The notes under the pieces were generated by a model. It saw only the letters and a list, made by a program, of their open reading frames with translations, did not search any database and was not told the origin of the DNA. Shown piece after piece: positions 28,201 through 38,010 of a DNA stretch of 64,000 bases (within the stretch, counting starts at the first letter, position 1; every line of letters begins with the position of its first letter). The DNA is taken from contig NC_064042.1 of the NCBI RefSeq assembly GCF_932526225.1, positions 10,740,540-10,804,539 of the forward strand. The letters run 5' to 3'. A program made the translations under genes and the position numbers. The DNA is from Nematostella vectensis. Taxonomy: Eukaryota > Cnidaria > Anthozoa > Actiniaria > Edwardsiidae.

Positions 28201-31200
28201 AAGGCAACAACTAATCATACTTACAGAGAACCAAAATAAAGTAGAACCTATCATCTATATTGATTACCCATGCGACCCTCTTATTGGCGGTTTCCGCCAA
28301 TATCTATTTATCTATTCCTATACATATGTATAATAATTAATACATAAAAAGAGTTAAGAATAACAGATAAAGAAACCGTTTTATCCAGTTACATGCTTTT
28401 CCTTAGCGCTTCCTTGAAGGCAGCGAAGAATTTGAATCCCTTTAATTGGGCAGAAGATCAAAGAGATCCGCTACCTGGGCCAAAACTAAGCAGGCTGGCT
28501 TTTTCTTACGATAAAAGAGTCGGTGTATGTGTTTTTCATAGAGGGAAGGGGATGAATATGATAGAAATATTGAAATCTAGGATGTTCCTACACATTGATT
28601 AACTGTTTTAAGGTGTCCTGTCACCTATATCCCCATCCTGCAAAGACGGTGCCCCCCTCCCCATCCTCCAAAAGACTGCCCCCCTCCCCATCCTGCAAGT
28701 GACTATCCCCCTCCCCATCCTGCAAGTGACTGCCCCCTCCCCATCCTGCAAGTGACTATCCCCCTCCCCATCCTGCAAGTGACTGCCCCCTCCCCATCCT
28801 GCAAGTGACTATCCCCCTCCTCATCCTGCAAGTGACTATCCCCCTCCCCATCCTGCAAGTGACTGCCCCCATACCCATCCTGCAAGTGATTATCCCCCTC
28901 CACATCCTGCAAGTGACTATCCCCCTCCCCATCCTGCAAGTAAATGCCCCCCCCATCCTGCAAGTGACTATCCCCCTCCCCATCCTGCAAGTGACTATCC
29001 CCCTCCACATCCTCCAAGTGATTATCCCCCTCCCCATCCTGCAAGTGACTATCCCCCTCCCCATCCTGCAAGTGACTATCCCCCTCCCCATCCTGCAAGT
29101 GACTATCCCCCTCCCCATCCTCCAAGTGACTATCCCCCTCCCCATCCTGCAAGTGACTGCCCCCTCCCCATCCTGCAAGTGACTATCCCCCTCCCCATCC
29201 TGCAACTGACTATCCCCCTCCACATCCTCCAAGTGACTATGCCCCTCCCCATCCTGCAACTGACTATCCCCCTCCCCATCCTGCAAGTGACTGCCCCCCT
29301 CCCCATCTTGCAAGTGACTATCCCCCTCCCCATCCTGCAACTGACTATCCCCCTCCCCATCCTCCAAGTGACTATCCCCCTCCCCATCTTGCAAGTGACT
29401 GCCCCCTCCCCATCTTGCAACTGACTATCCACTCCCCATCTTGCAAGTGACTATCCCCCTCCCCATCTTGCAACTGACTATCCCCCTACCCATCTTGCAA
29501 GTGACTGCCCCCTCCCCATCTTGCAACTGACTATCCACTCCCCATCTTGCAAGTGACTATCCCCCTCCCCATCCTACAACTGACTATCCCCCTCCCCATC
29601 TTGCAAGTGACTGCCCCCTCCCCATCTTGCAACTGACTATCCACTCCCCATCTTGCAAGTGACTATCCCCCTCCCCATCTTGCAAGTGACTGCCCCCATA
29701 CCCATCCTGCAAGTGACTATCCCCCTCCCCATCTTGCAAGTGACTGCCCCCATACCCATCCTGCAAGTGACTATCCCCCTCACCATCTTGCAAGTGACTG
29801 CCCCCATACCCATCCTGCAAGTGACTGCCCCCTCCCCATCCTGCAAGTGACTATCCCCCTCCCCATCTTGCAAGTGACTATCCCCCTCCCCATCTTGCAA
29901 GTGACTGCCCCCATACCCATCCTGCAAGTGACTATCCCCCTCCCCATCCTGCAAGTGACTATCCCCCATACCCATCCTGCAAGTGACTGCCCCCTCCCCA
30001 TCCTGCAGTGACTATCCCCCTCCCCATCTTGCAAGTGACTATCCCCCTCCCCATCTTGCAAGTGACTGCCCCCATAACCATCCTGCAAGTGACTATCCCC
30101 CTCCCCATCCTGCAAGTGACTGCCCCCATACCCATCCTGCAAGTGACTGCCCCCTCCCCATCCTGCAAGTGACTGCCCCCTCCCCATCCTGCAAGTGACT
30201 ATCCCCCTCCCCATCTTGCAAGTGACTGTCCCCCTCCCCATCCTGCAAGTGACTGCCCCCTCCCCATCCTGCATGCGAGCAATTCTATGGTCGACAACTG
30301 TTCATTTTTTTAAAATCATTTTGAATTAGGAATCAATTAGAGGGGCGAGCATGCTTATCAATACCATCAGACTATTCTATTTTTACGATGAAATTATATT
30401 AAAAGAAATACATACATTACGAAATACATACAAATACGTACATTATTTACCAAAATTATAATGAAACCATGTTATAAGGGGGATGTATTTTAGTAGGGAC
30501 ATGATAAGATAATAAGCAGATGGATGCTAAAAGGACAAATAAAACACTATTTTCTCCATGGAGCTCACATAAGGTATACACAAATTATATAGAAATAATC
30601 TTATTATTCGGAAATTAATTTTTAGTTAGCAAGCTCGATAAGATAAAAAAGCAGATAATAGTGGCTAAGAAACCAAAATACCCCTAAGTGTTTGCTCTTC
30701 AACCTTATCGATTGTATCACCATATTGAAAAACAAAACATGAGCACAGTTTGTTTAATAACTCTCTCGTTAAGTGAAAACGCAAACATTAAACCCTCAAG
30801 AATGGCATGACTGCTTTATGTTTGGCGTAAAATGTGACGACCATCACCCGTCATTTCATACAGAAAGCTCCACAATAATGAAACAGTTGAAAATCGGGAG
30901 TAGAAGGTTTGTAAGTATTGCCACAAATGTAAATATTATCACTGTGACTACTCTGTTTATTCCACGCAATTTAATACTTGAGTGAAATAGTACTACGGTT
31001 CAGTGTCGCAAAGTATACGCCTCCAGATACACGTTTTGATACAACAGTGTGTGTGGAGGGACAGGTATATCCCAGATTCATATCCCTGCTAGCATAAAAG
31101 ACTTGTCTTTTATTTCTTTAGGGCTGTGCTAGCAGGCTCTTAGATTCATATGTGCGATTTCCATTATTTTACATTGTTACCACTCTTACCAGGTTTCAAA

Positions 31201-31427
31201 GATGCTGAACGTCTCTCAGTTCTTTCGGGATCACTCTTCGTCTTTTGGATTCTCGACCCTAAGATTCCCTCTATACTGAACGGCAGGACGACTTTCGCAC
31301 TTGGTGGCTTTTCGGGCTCGTTCTTGGGACTCGAGGAAATGCACTGTATCTCTTTGTTGAGCAAGTTCCCCAGACGTCCACACTCTTCAAAATTTGACAC
31401 AAACGCTGTAAGGCCTTCCATGGTCAA
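24913..31427 (-). CDS. Paired-like homeobox transcription factor (eh1 + homeodomain + OAR)
   Basis: Three exons: 31190-31427, 25855-26033 and 24913-25242, phases 1 and 0, giving about 248 residues. An eh1/octapeptide PFSIEGILG near residue 50 recruits Groucho-type corepressors in this class. The homeodomain starts about residue 96 ([20 protein letters not shown], then [32 protein letters not shown]). Residue 50 is Q, as in paired-like proteins without a paired box. The end [15 protein letters not shown] is an OAR motif. RRAKSRR recalls Mix-type proteins, but eh1 plus OAR fit several paired-like families (Rax, Homeobrain, Alx), so no subfamily is assigned. The intron after VQ in the third helix is a conserved paired-like position. 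Confidence 0.9.
25855..26033 (-). CDS. Homeobox gene exon 2, helices 1-3 of the homeodomain
   Basis: Two bases plus 59 codons. Acceptor gatattcag, donor gtccgt (weak beyond GT). Reads [20 protein letters not shown] and on to GLSEARVQ. Confidence 0.9.
26426..26556. mobile_element. Short inverted-repeat element with CTCGTACCCAG ends
   Basis: gtctcgtacccagacg and cgactgggtacgagtct are inverted repeats about 125 bp apart. No ORF. In intron 1 of the homeobox gene. Confidence 0.65.
26979..27001. repeat. 23-base C homopolymer
   Basis: An uninterrupted C run, the longest of more than ten G/C runs of 13 or more bases in this otherwise AT-rich window. Confidence 0.95.
28630..30275. repeat. C-rich 26/27-bp minisatellite, about 60 units
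   Basis: The unit is gcaagtgactatccccctccc plus catcct (27 bp), alternating with 26-bp forms (gactgccccctcccc). Variants catcttgcaac and catacccatcc cluster by position. Open frames on both strands (Gln-Asp-Gly-Glu-rich on the - strand) are products of the repeat. Each - strand unit has two G-runs (GGATGGGGAGGGGG). It fills much of intron 1 of the homeobox gene. Confidence 0.97.
31190..31427 (-). CDS. Homeobox gene exon 1 with eh1 motif
   Basis: 79 codons plus one base from ATG at 31427 (MTMEGL; a second ATG is two codons on). Contains [16 protein letters not shown]. Donor gtaaga. The split glycine codon joins exon 2 exactly. Confidence 0.85.
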
Positions 31428-33825
31428 CCTTCAACAATAGTATGATTCTCTAGCAAAAGGTATTTGAAAGCTTCACAAGGATCTATCCTTTAATAGGATT
31501 ACCAATCATGCAGCCTTAACTCGCCTAAGACGCGCTGAAATCCCACAGTCTTCTCGGGTCAAAGAAAGAGAACGTTTACGGCTTCGGTGAAACCACACAT
31601 CAATAACTCAATGTCACAACAAATAAGCTATTGACATTTATCCCCTAAGGTCCTTAATTAAATTCTCGTCAATGACTAATCAAATTCATTATCTGTTTTA
31701 TTGCAAACGTTTTATTAGAATAAACTATTGCCTCCTGTTTTCTTGGTCCATTGTTACCGCTATTGTTCGAAACGAATAGCTGACAAGTCTGTTCAGAGTT
31801 TATTAGTGGCTAACTATCAAGCTGCGAGGACTGAGGCTAATTGGAAATAAAAACAACGAGGGTCTTCACTTTGCGAAGTTACTCTTTACATGATTTTGAG
31901 CTCCTAGGGTGTTATGGTTTCTTCCTTGATTAACTTCTAGTACGATCATAATGACACTTCGGCTTGAGCGTAGGGCAAGTACACTCCCGAAACTCGCCGT
32001 GTTCAATTTCCCGCGCTCAAAAAGCATACCCGCAGAATTACTCATCATGAAAATTTGATACATGATTATAAAGCCAATGAGCGGGGAAGTTTATCTGAGA
32101 AAAAAATCGGAAATTGGTGAAACGTTGTCTGGGCCAGGGTAGGGGCCAGCCTTTTATTTCAAGCACCGATTAAGTGATATATCTTAACGATCAAGTGCTA
32201 TGTATGATTGGAGCTCTTAGATTGATTGATGGGCGAGCGACACTCGTCTGGTTACCTAAGCGCTCTAAAGGATCTAGAAATTTCAAGGTAAATGGATCAA
32301 GTTACCCTCAAAAGTCTTTTTAGCACCCAAAACACAAAGGGATTGATAAAAAGCATGGATCAGCCGTGTTCAAAAATGAGCGAAAATGGGAGCCCCAATT
32401 GCTTCAGCACCCCTACCGCTCGTAAAAGAATGAAGGTTAATTTTAATAACGGATCATGGAAACCTTAATTTAGAGATAAATTGAATGGAACAAAACGAAA
32501 ATCCGGAAGATATATAGATGCTGACATGCGAGTTAATAATCACTGGTAAGGGCACACGTTGTAGACCTAAACACACTGGAATTACAATACAACCCAACTC
32601 GCACTTTAAGTTCCCTTTGTTATTGTTTCTATGTATTATTGGAAGACACATTGTGTTAAGATCTCGAAATAATCATCGAAGAGCAAATTTGAATACTGTA
32701 TTAGCAAAATTCATTCGAAACTATTGCATTGGCTTCCCCGAATCAGCCGATGGAAATGGATGCTTTTTTTCAGACTTAGTACTTTGCTAGGATGACAAAA
32801 TGGCGGCTGACTGAGGCTGTTTATTCTGGCGTCCCCAGGGACGCATAGTGGGAACTCACATGGAAAATGCTCGCTATGTAAACACTTCAGTAGATTCAAA
32901 TAACTAATTGATCATGCATTGATGATGGCAGAGGTTTACGACAAGGAGAATTATAAAAAAATAGTTACAGCTTCCTCAAATGATTTTGTTCAAATGTTTG
33001 TTAGATATAAGTAGTGTCAAACAATCTAAACCGAAAAAAAAACACTCAAAGCAGCTAGTATTGCTAGGCTTATAGTAAATAATCTTTCAATTTTGAGAAA
33101 ATGCCATACCTTAAATAATTAAAAACCGTACAAATGACTTGCCAAATCAGATCAAATTATCAATCCAGAAAGATATTAAAAAATGTATTTTTAAAAGTAA
33201 GGCGTTTGTTTTCCCGAGAAGTAACGCCCTTATTTTGCACTAAAACGCAAAACAGTCACCAGACTGACGCGCAGTTATTCAACCATGCCAACAAAATACG
33301 ACAGCTAATAAAGCCTTCCTTTAGCATGCTGGGCCCCTATTGTATCACACTAACCTCTCTTCTAGCCCCTATTCAAATAGTATTATTACTAGCCGTGAAA
33401 TCCCTTATTAATTTAGCCACAGGGAGCCAATTACCAATAACAAGGACCCGGTAGGGCACTGAGCAGTTTATATTTGCTGTCTGATTCACATTATTGACTT
33501 TTGGCCTCGGGAGACCGCCTGCACCACGAGAAGTATACAGCTACCGGAGGTCTCGATCGCGCTTTCAAGTAAAGAAACTCTCAAGAGAAACCTATGCTTG
33601 TAGTGTACAAACCTATACTAGTAGTGTACACAAGAAATACGTCGAAAAAGATTTCTCAAAATGCGTAAGCTTGCTCAAAAACCTTTCCCTTGTATACGGT
33701 TACGGCTATGATTCTGATTTTTTTATTAATATGCTTGTGGCAATTAGCAGGTACAACATGCTAGTCAAGAATTTCAGTTCAATCAAAATTGAGAAGTTGC
33801 TTTTGCCTGGTGCACACTAGTGATA
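31428..33825. other. Upstream region of the homeobox gene, no further genes seen
   Basis: No exon recognised. It would hold the homeobox promoter on the - strand. It includes a 26-bp sequence (32783-32808) that recurs exactly at 40106-40131. Confidence 0.5.
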
Positions 33826-34108
33826 CAGTGGCGGATCCAGGGGTGGTGACGGGGGTGACATGCCCTTTTGGGCGAAAAAAAAAAAAGGATTTAAACATAA
33901 AAAGATAAATCGTTCCAAATTGTGATAGCCGAATTGGATGTATCGCGATGCTATTCACTTGACGAAAACCAGACAATGTTCGTGACAGAAAGCCAGGCCA
34001 CTGCACTAGGCGAAACAAGTCATGCATTTTGAATCAGAATGTGGGATGAGATGAGGCATGTCAAATAAGTCCCCCTCCCCCCTTTCTAAATACTAGATCC
34101 GCCACTGT
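33826..34108. mobile_element. GGCGGATCTAGG-end MITE, copy 3
   Basis: The ends cagtggcggatccagggg and tactagatccgccactg are inverted. The spacer has no ORF. It lies just downstream of the RPTG-repeat gene (3' side). Confidence 0.8.
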
Positions 34109-34215
34109 GATATAACGACATAGGCGCGCGCACTCGTATGTTCTAATGTTAAGCCCGACATAACGACCAAAGCTAAGACAATAATTTATGGAAAGCATTT
34201 TTATTAAGCTTTCCC

Positions 34216-35026
34216 TTAATTTTCCCATACATTGAATAATATGTAATAATTTATTTGGGCTTTGTCATGTGGACGAAAGGATATTAGTGTTATGGTCTGT
34301 CCCCTTGATGTCATCCCAGTCGGTCTACGCCCTTGACCAGTTGGGCGCGTTTTACGGCCGGTGGGACGGCGTCTGTGGGCGGTCGGGAGTTGTCTTCGCC
34401 CTGTGGGGCGTGGAGCATTTCTCACTTGCTCTATCATCTTGCTAACTCGTTGTGCGAACTCAGACAGGCCGTGTTTTAACATGGCGTCTCTCATCTTTTC
34501 CATACAGGAGAGATAATGTTCTTTTATCGCCTTCACAAGCGCGTTCGTAATCGTGATTCCTGAATTGTGATTCATTTTCTGCTCAAAATTAGTCTTGAAT
34601 GCTTCGGCTCCCCATTCGAAAACTTTCTCCTTGTCCATTTCATTATCAATTTTCTCCTTCATGGCCATTACAATCTGTTCGATCACCCACTCGGTGGATG
34701 GTTCGGGAGCCTTCGTGGTTTGCTCGGGCTGTGCCGTCGAGGTTGTGGCAGCGTTCGCGTCATCCTCCAGTTCCAGATCCTCCAGTTCATCTTGAAAATC
34801 GTCTGTGAAAAGAAAAGAAACATTTTGATAGTAGAGAATAGGCATTAAGAGAATAGGCATTATTCTAAATTTGAATCAAACTAAAGAAACACTCATATCG
34901 CAGATTTAACACATTTTTTAACTTAAAGCGCGCGCATTCCCAAAATTTACCGTCAGACGCGAATACCTTTGCGGTGCAGAGACACAGCACAACAGCAAAA
35001 ACCAGAAGCACATTCATCATCGCCAT
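34216..35026 (-). CDS. Secreted acidic/arginine-rich RPTG-repeat protein, complete copy
   Basis: Two exons, 34951-35026 and 34216-34802, join in phase 1 for about 220 residues. Exon 1 is a signal peptide (MAMMNVLLVFAVVLCLCTAK, then VFAS). Next come an acidic spacer (DELEDLELEDD), a Thr/Pro linker (QPEQTTKAPEPS), a helical domain of about 85 residues (including TNFEQKMNHNSGITITNALV and HYLSCMEKMRDAML), and a basic tail of RPTG units (RPTGRR, RRRPTGRKTRPTG, RRPTG). I know no family. The acidic pro-part followed by basic G-R-R/G-R-K units resembles precursors of processed peptides or cationic effectors. That is inference only. Related sequence lies at 37.1-38.0 kb. Confidence 0.72.
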
Positions 35027-35981
35027 CTGCGCACCTCCTGTGTATGCGCCTGGGAGGTGAGGAGACTATAAAACTAGAGGGGGTCACTAATTTAAAAGGA
35101 TGCTAAGATAGGGGGGATCAACCTTTACTTTTTCACATAAGAGGGAGAGGCCTTAACTTTTTTTTAATTTCAAAAAAAAATTTCCAAATGTTTACAGATG
35201 CACTTTTATGGCTAGCCACAATTGCTAAACATTGTAGAAGCAACACACAATCAAGTCAGAAAATTTCAATATTAGATTGAAAAATTTTCATGCGCAGAAG
35301 ACCCAGACGATATTGTGGGCTTCCCCAATAATGCATTTTGCAAAGGTTACGCAGATATGCCTTATCCGTCAACAGAGAGGGTATTTTCTGGTCAACTGTT
35401 TCCAGTTGGGTAATGTCTCCAGTTGGGTAATATCTGCTTCATAGTTCTCTACAATCGTGTCTCCTCCCAAGGAACGAAAAATTAATGCTCTTTTTCTGCG
35501 ACTTTCGGAAGCAGCGAGCATCTTTTTCCTTTTTTCCTTTTTTTCTTCTGCTCTTCTTTTCCCTTGCGTTGGATGTCGTAGACAGATATTTGTCGCCTCA
35601 TATGTGGTCATGATACCATCTTAGTCTTCAGGGAGGTGCAACATGTCCTTTGCAATGCCAGACTTAATAAAATGAAGTTTTTCACTGTTAAATTTATGAA
35701 GACAATTTAGTCGATTCTCGAGTTTGCCATTCTCTGATAGATTGTCGTCATATTTAGATATCTTGTCACAATAGCACGAAGCTTGTCCTGGAGATCATTT
35801 GTCTCCGTTTTGCACGCCCTTATGTTGCTCTCTTACCATGAGTCTTCGGCTTGTAATCGTCTTAGAGGAACCTTCCAGAACAAGCAGGGTTTTCGGATAA
35901 AAAATATTGATATCTGCTTTCAAGCTTTACAATTTGTAAAGTGGATTACCTCATAGTACAGTGAATTCAGGTACATTGTAG
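35027..35981. other. Upstream of the RPTG-repeat gene
   Basis: A TATA-like ttttatag on the - strand near 35066-35074 lies about 40 bases before the ATG. Beyond that no gene was recognised. Confidence 0.4.
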
Positions 35982-36685
35982 TACCTTATTACACTTCATA
36001 TCAAGAAAATTTAGCCAAAAATTGTCGTTTTTGCAAAACGTGGTCACTTCCATATAAGGAAACTAATATATTCCTTATTTGGAAAAACTGCATGATTTTT
36101 GTTATTTTTTTTATGTTGCCTTATCGCATGGCCTTCGTAAACTTTATGACTTGTAATCAGAAGAGTAAAACAGTGACTATGACCATCAATGGAAAAAGTA
36201 TTGGATAAGAAACTAAGATTCCTCGGTACCAGACCCCCAAAACGACAACGTTTTCTTTATATGAATTTTCGCGTCACTTTAATTTCGCGATTTGAAAAGA
36301 TTCGAAAATAAAGTGACGCGAAAATTTAATGTCCTGATAATTAGGATGCACGAAAATTAAGTGAGTACACAAGAAGCCTATATGGGGAATATTGGCCGCT
36401 TTATGGAAACACCTTGTCTATTTAGTCATCTAATGTACATTTAGTACGGTAAGAAGTTGAGTTGGACTTTATAGATTTTTATGAAACTAAATTGAGCCCA
36501 CACATCTTTTTGTTTCAGTTTTGATGATTACAGCACATTTTAATTCCACTTGTTTTGCTTGATTTTATAATCCCAAAATCGCAAAAATAAAGTGACCTGG
36601 TTTTACGAAAATAGGGAAAACGGGAAATATCGCCATCTCAAAATCGCGAAATTTTGACGTCGCGAAAATTAAGTGTAATGAGGTA
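35982..36685. mobile_element. Inverted-repeat element with TACCTYATTACACTT ends
   Basis: The left end is taccttattacactt, interrupted by the MITE at 35997-36263, then aattttcgcg. The right end is cgcgaaaattaagtg then taatgaggta. Internal blocks aaagtgacgcgaaaatt are palindromic. No ORF. Confidence 0.75.
35997..36263 (+). mobile_element. CATAT-end MITE nested in another element
   Basis: 267 bp with the same ends as the other copies. It splits the left inverted repeat of an element spanning about 35982-36685. The intact right inverted repeat gives the empty site ACACTT/AATTTTCG, which equals the two flanks joined with no duplicated base. Confidence 0.88.
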
Positions 36686-37095
36686 TTATATAGTATAGAA
36701 CATAGGAAATGTTGGTGTGTGTAGAGGTGTGGGGGGGGGGGGGGGGGGGGCACATCATAATTTTTGGAAAGCGGGACGGGGGGACAGAGCTAAACTCGCC
36801 GCTGTTGGAGGGGGGTCCTTTGTCATTTTTCCCTAAGTGTGACTCACTTTACGATCCCCTCCTGATAATTATTGCACAGTCCCTTACAAAGGGCATATAT
36901 TTCCCTTTGTTCACGATATTCCGGGCACCCAAAACTAAAACAAACAAAAAATCTTGCAAAGCAATTTCTTAAATTCTCCTTAAAGTTTTGCATACATTGA
37001 ATAATATTATTCATTTTTTTTTTAATATTTCATAATGTGGGCAAGCTGGTGTCATGCCAGAAGCTTTAACCTCATCACTAGAACGGCGTCATCCT

Positions 37096-37548
37096 CTATC
37101 GGTAGAGCGCCTTAAATAGCCAGTTGGGCGTCGCCCTCCACCGGTTGGGTGTCGTAAACCGCCGGTTCGGCGTGGTTCTCGGCCATTTGGACGTCTCCAT
37201 CGGCCAGTAAGGATTCTTACTCGGACAGTTGGGAGTAGTTTTAATAGTTTGTCGTATTTCGCCAGTTTGGGGTATGTCGCCAGGCGTCTCTAGCTTTTGC
37301 CAGTCGGTCGACGCCATTTGCCAGATGGACGTGGTCTTTGGCCGGTGGGGCGAGGTCCTCGGCCAGAGGGGCGTGATCTTCCATCTGAGGAGCGTAGTTG
37401 TCCAGCTGAGGGGCGTGGTCCTTGGCGAGTGGGACGTCGTATTTCACCAGATGGACTTGGTCCTCGGCCGGAGGGGCGTAGTGTGATCACACTATTGGTG
37501 GTGGGTTGTTTGGGAACCTTCGTGGTTTGCTCGGGCTGTGAAAAACAA
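37096..37548 (-). pseudogene. RPTG-repeat family, partial copy on the - strand
   Basis: After a cacag acceptor at about 37541 it reads PEQTTKVPKQPTTN, matching the linker of the 34.2 kb gene. It then jumps straight into RPSGRGPSPSGE, RRPTRQ, GPRPTGQRPRPSGKWRRPTG, so the helical domain is absent. A stop ends this frame at 37290, but repeat units continue in shifted frames to about 37096. No signal-peptide exon seen. Confidence 0.55.
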
Positions 37549-38010
37549 AAAATGAATTTCAATTCAGTGGTCACGATTACGAACGTGCCTATGAAGGCGA
37601 TAAAAAGACATTACCTCTCCTGTATTGAAAGGATAAAAGACGCCATGATCAAACAACGGCCTTCTAAGTTCGCACAACGAGTTGGCAAGATGAAAGAGCA
37701 AGTGGAAAATGAAAACAAGGGACCACGCCCCACTGGTATAAGACCACGCCCCACTGGCCAAAGACGCCGTCCCACTGGCCGAAAAACGCGCCCCACCAGT
37801 CAAGAGCGAAGACCGACAGGAAGGACATCAATCGAAGAAAGAGATGCCGTACGACCCTCTGGCCGAAGACCACGCTCAACCTGCCGAAGACTTTGCCCCT
37901 CTGGCCGAAGACAACGCCCCTCTGGCCGATTGCGTCGACCGACTGGCAAGAGATCTATCGAAGCTGCTAGAGACTCTCGGCGACCTACACCCAACTGGCG
38001 GAGGGGGTAG
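37538..38010 (+). CDS. RPTG-repeat family, partial copy on the + strand
   Basis: Begins within the family helical domain (QKMNFNSVVTITNVPMKAIK, then HYLSCIERIKDAMIKQRPS) and runs into the longest basic tail: RPTGIRPRPTGQRRRPTGRK, then RRPTGR, VRPSGRR, CPSGRRQRPSGRLRRPTGKR, ending DSRRPTPNWRRG. No signal peptide or acidic part lies upstream on this strand. Instead the linker of the opposite-strand copy starts there, so this is a head-to-head rearrangement. It may be a pseudogene. Confidence 0.55.

Noticed and set aside
28703-30274. ORFs on both strands, such as Gln-Asp-Gly-Glu repeats
   Set aside because: Products of the 26/27-bp minisatellite; no start context, splice signals or non-repeat domain.
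6375-30275. CRISPR-like direct repeats
   Set aside because: Units are contiguous with no unique spacers, in a eukaryotic intron context.
37229-37486. + strand ORF rich in W, V and G
   Set aside because: Antisense of the RPSG repeat units; the - strand frame matches the family linker and tail.
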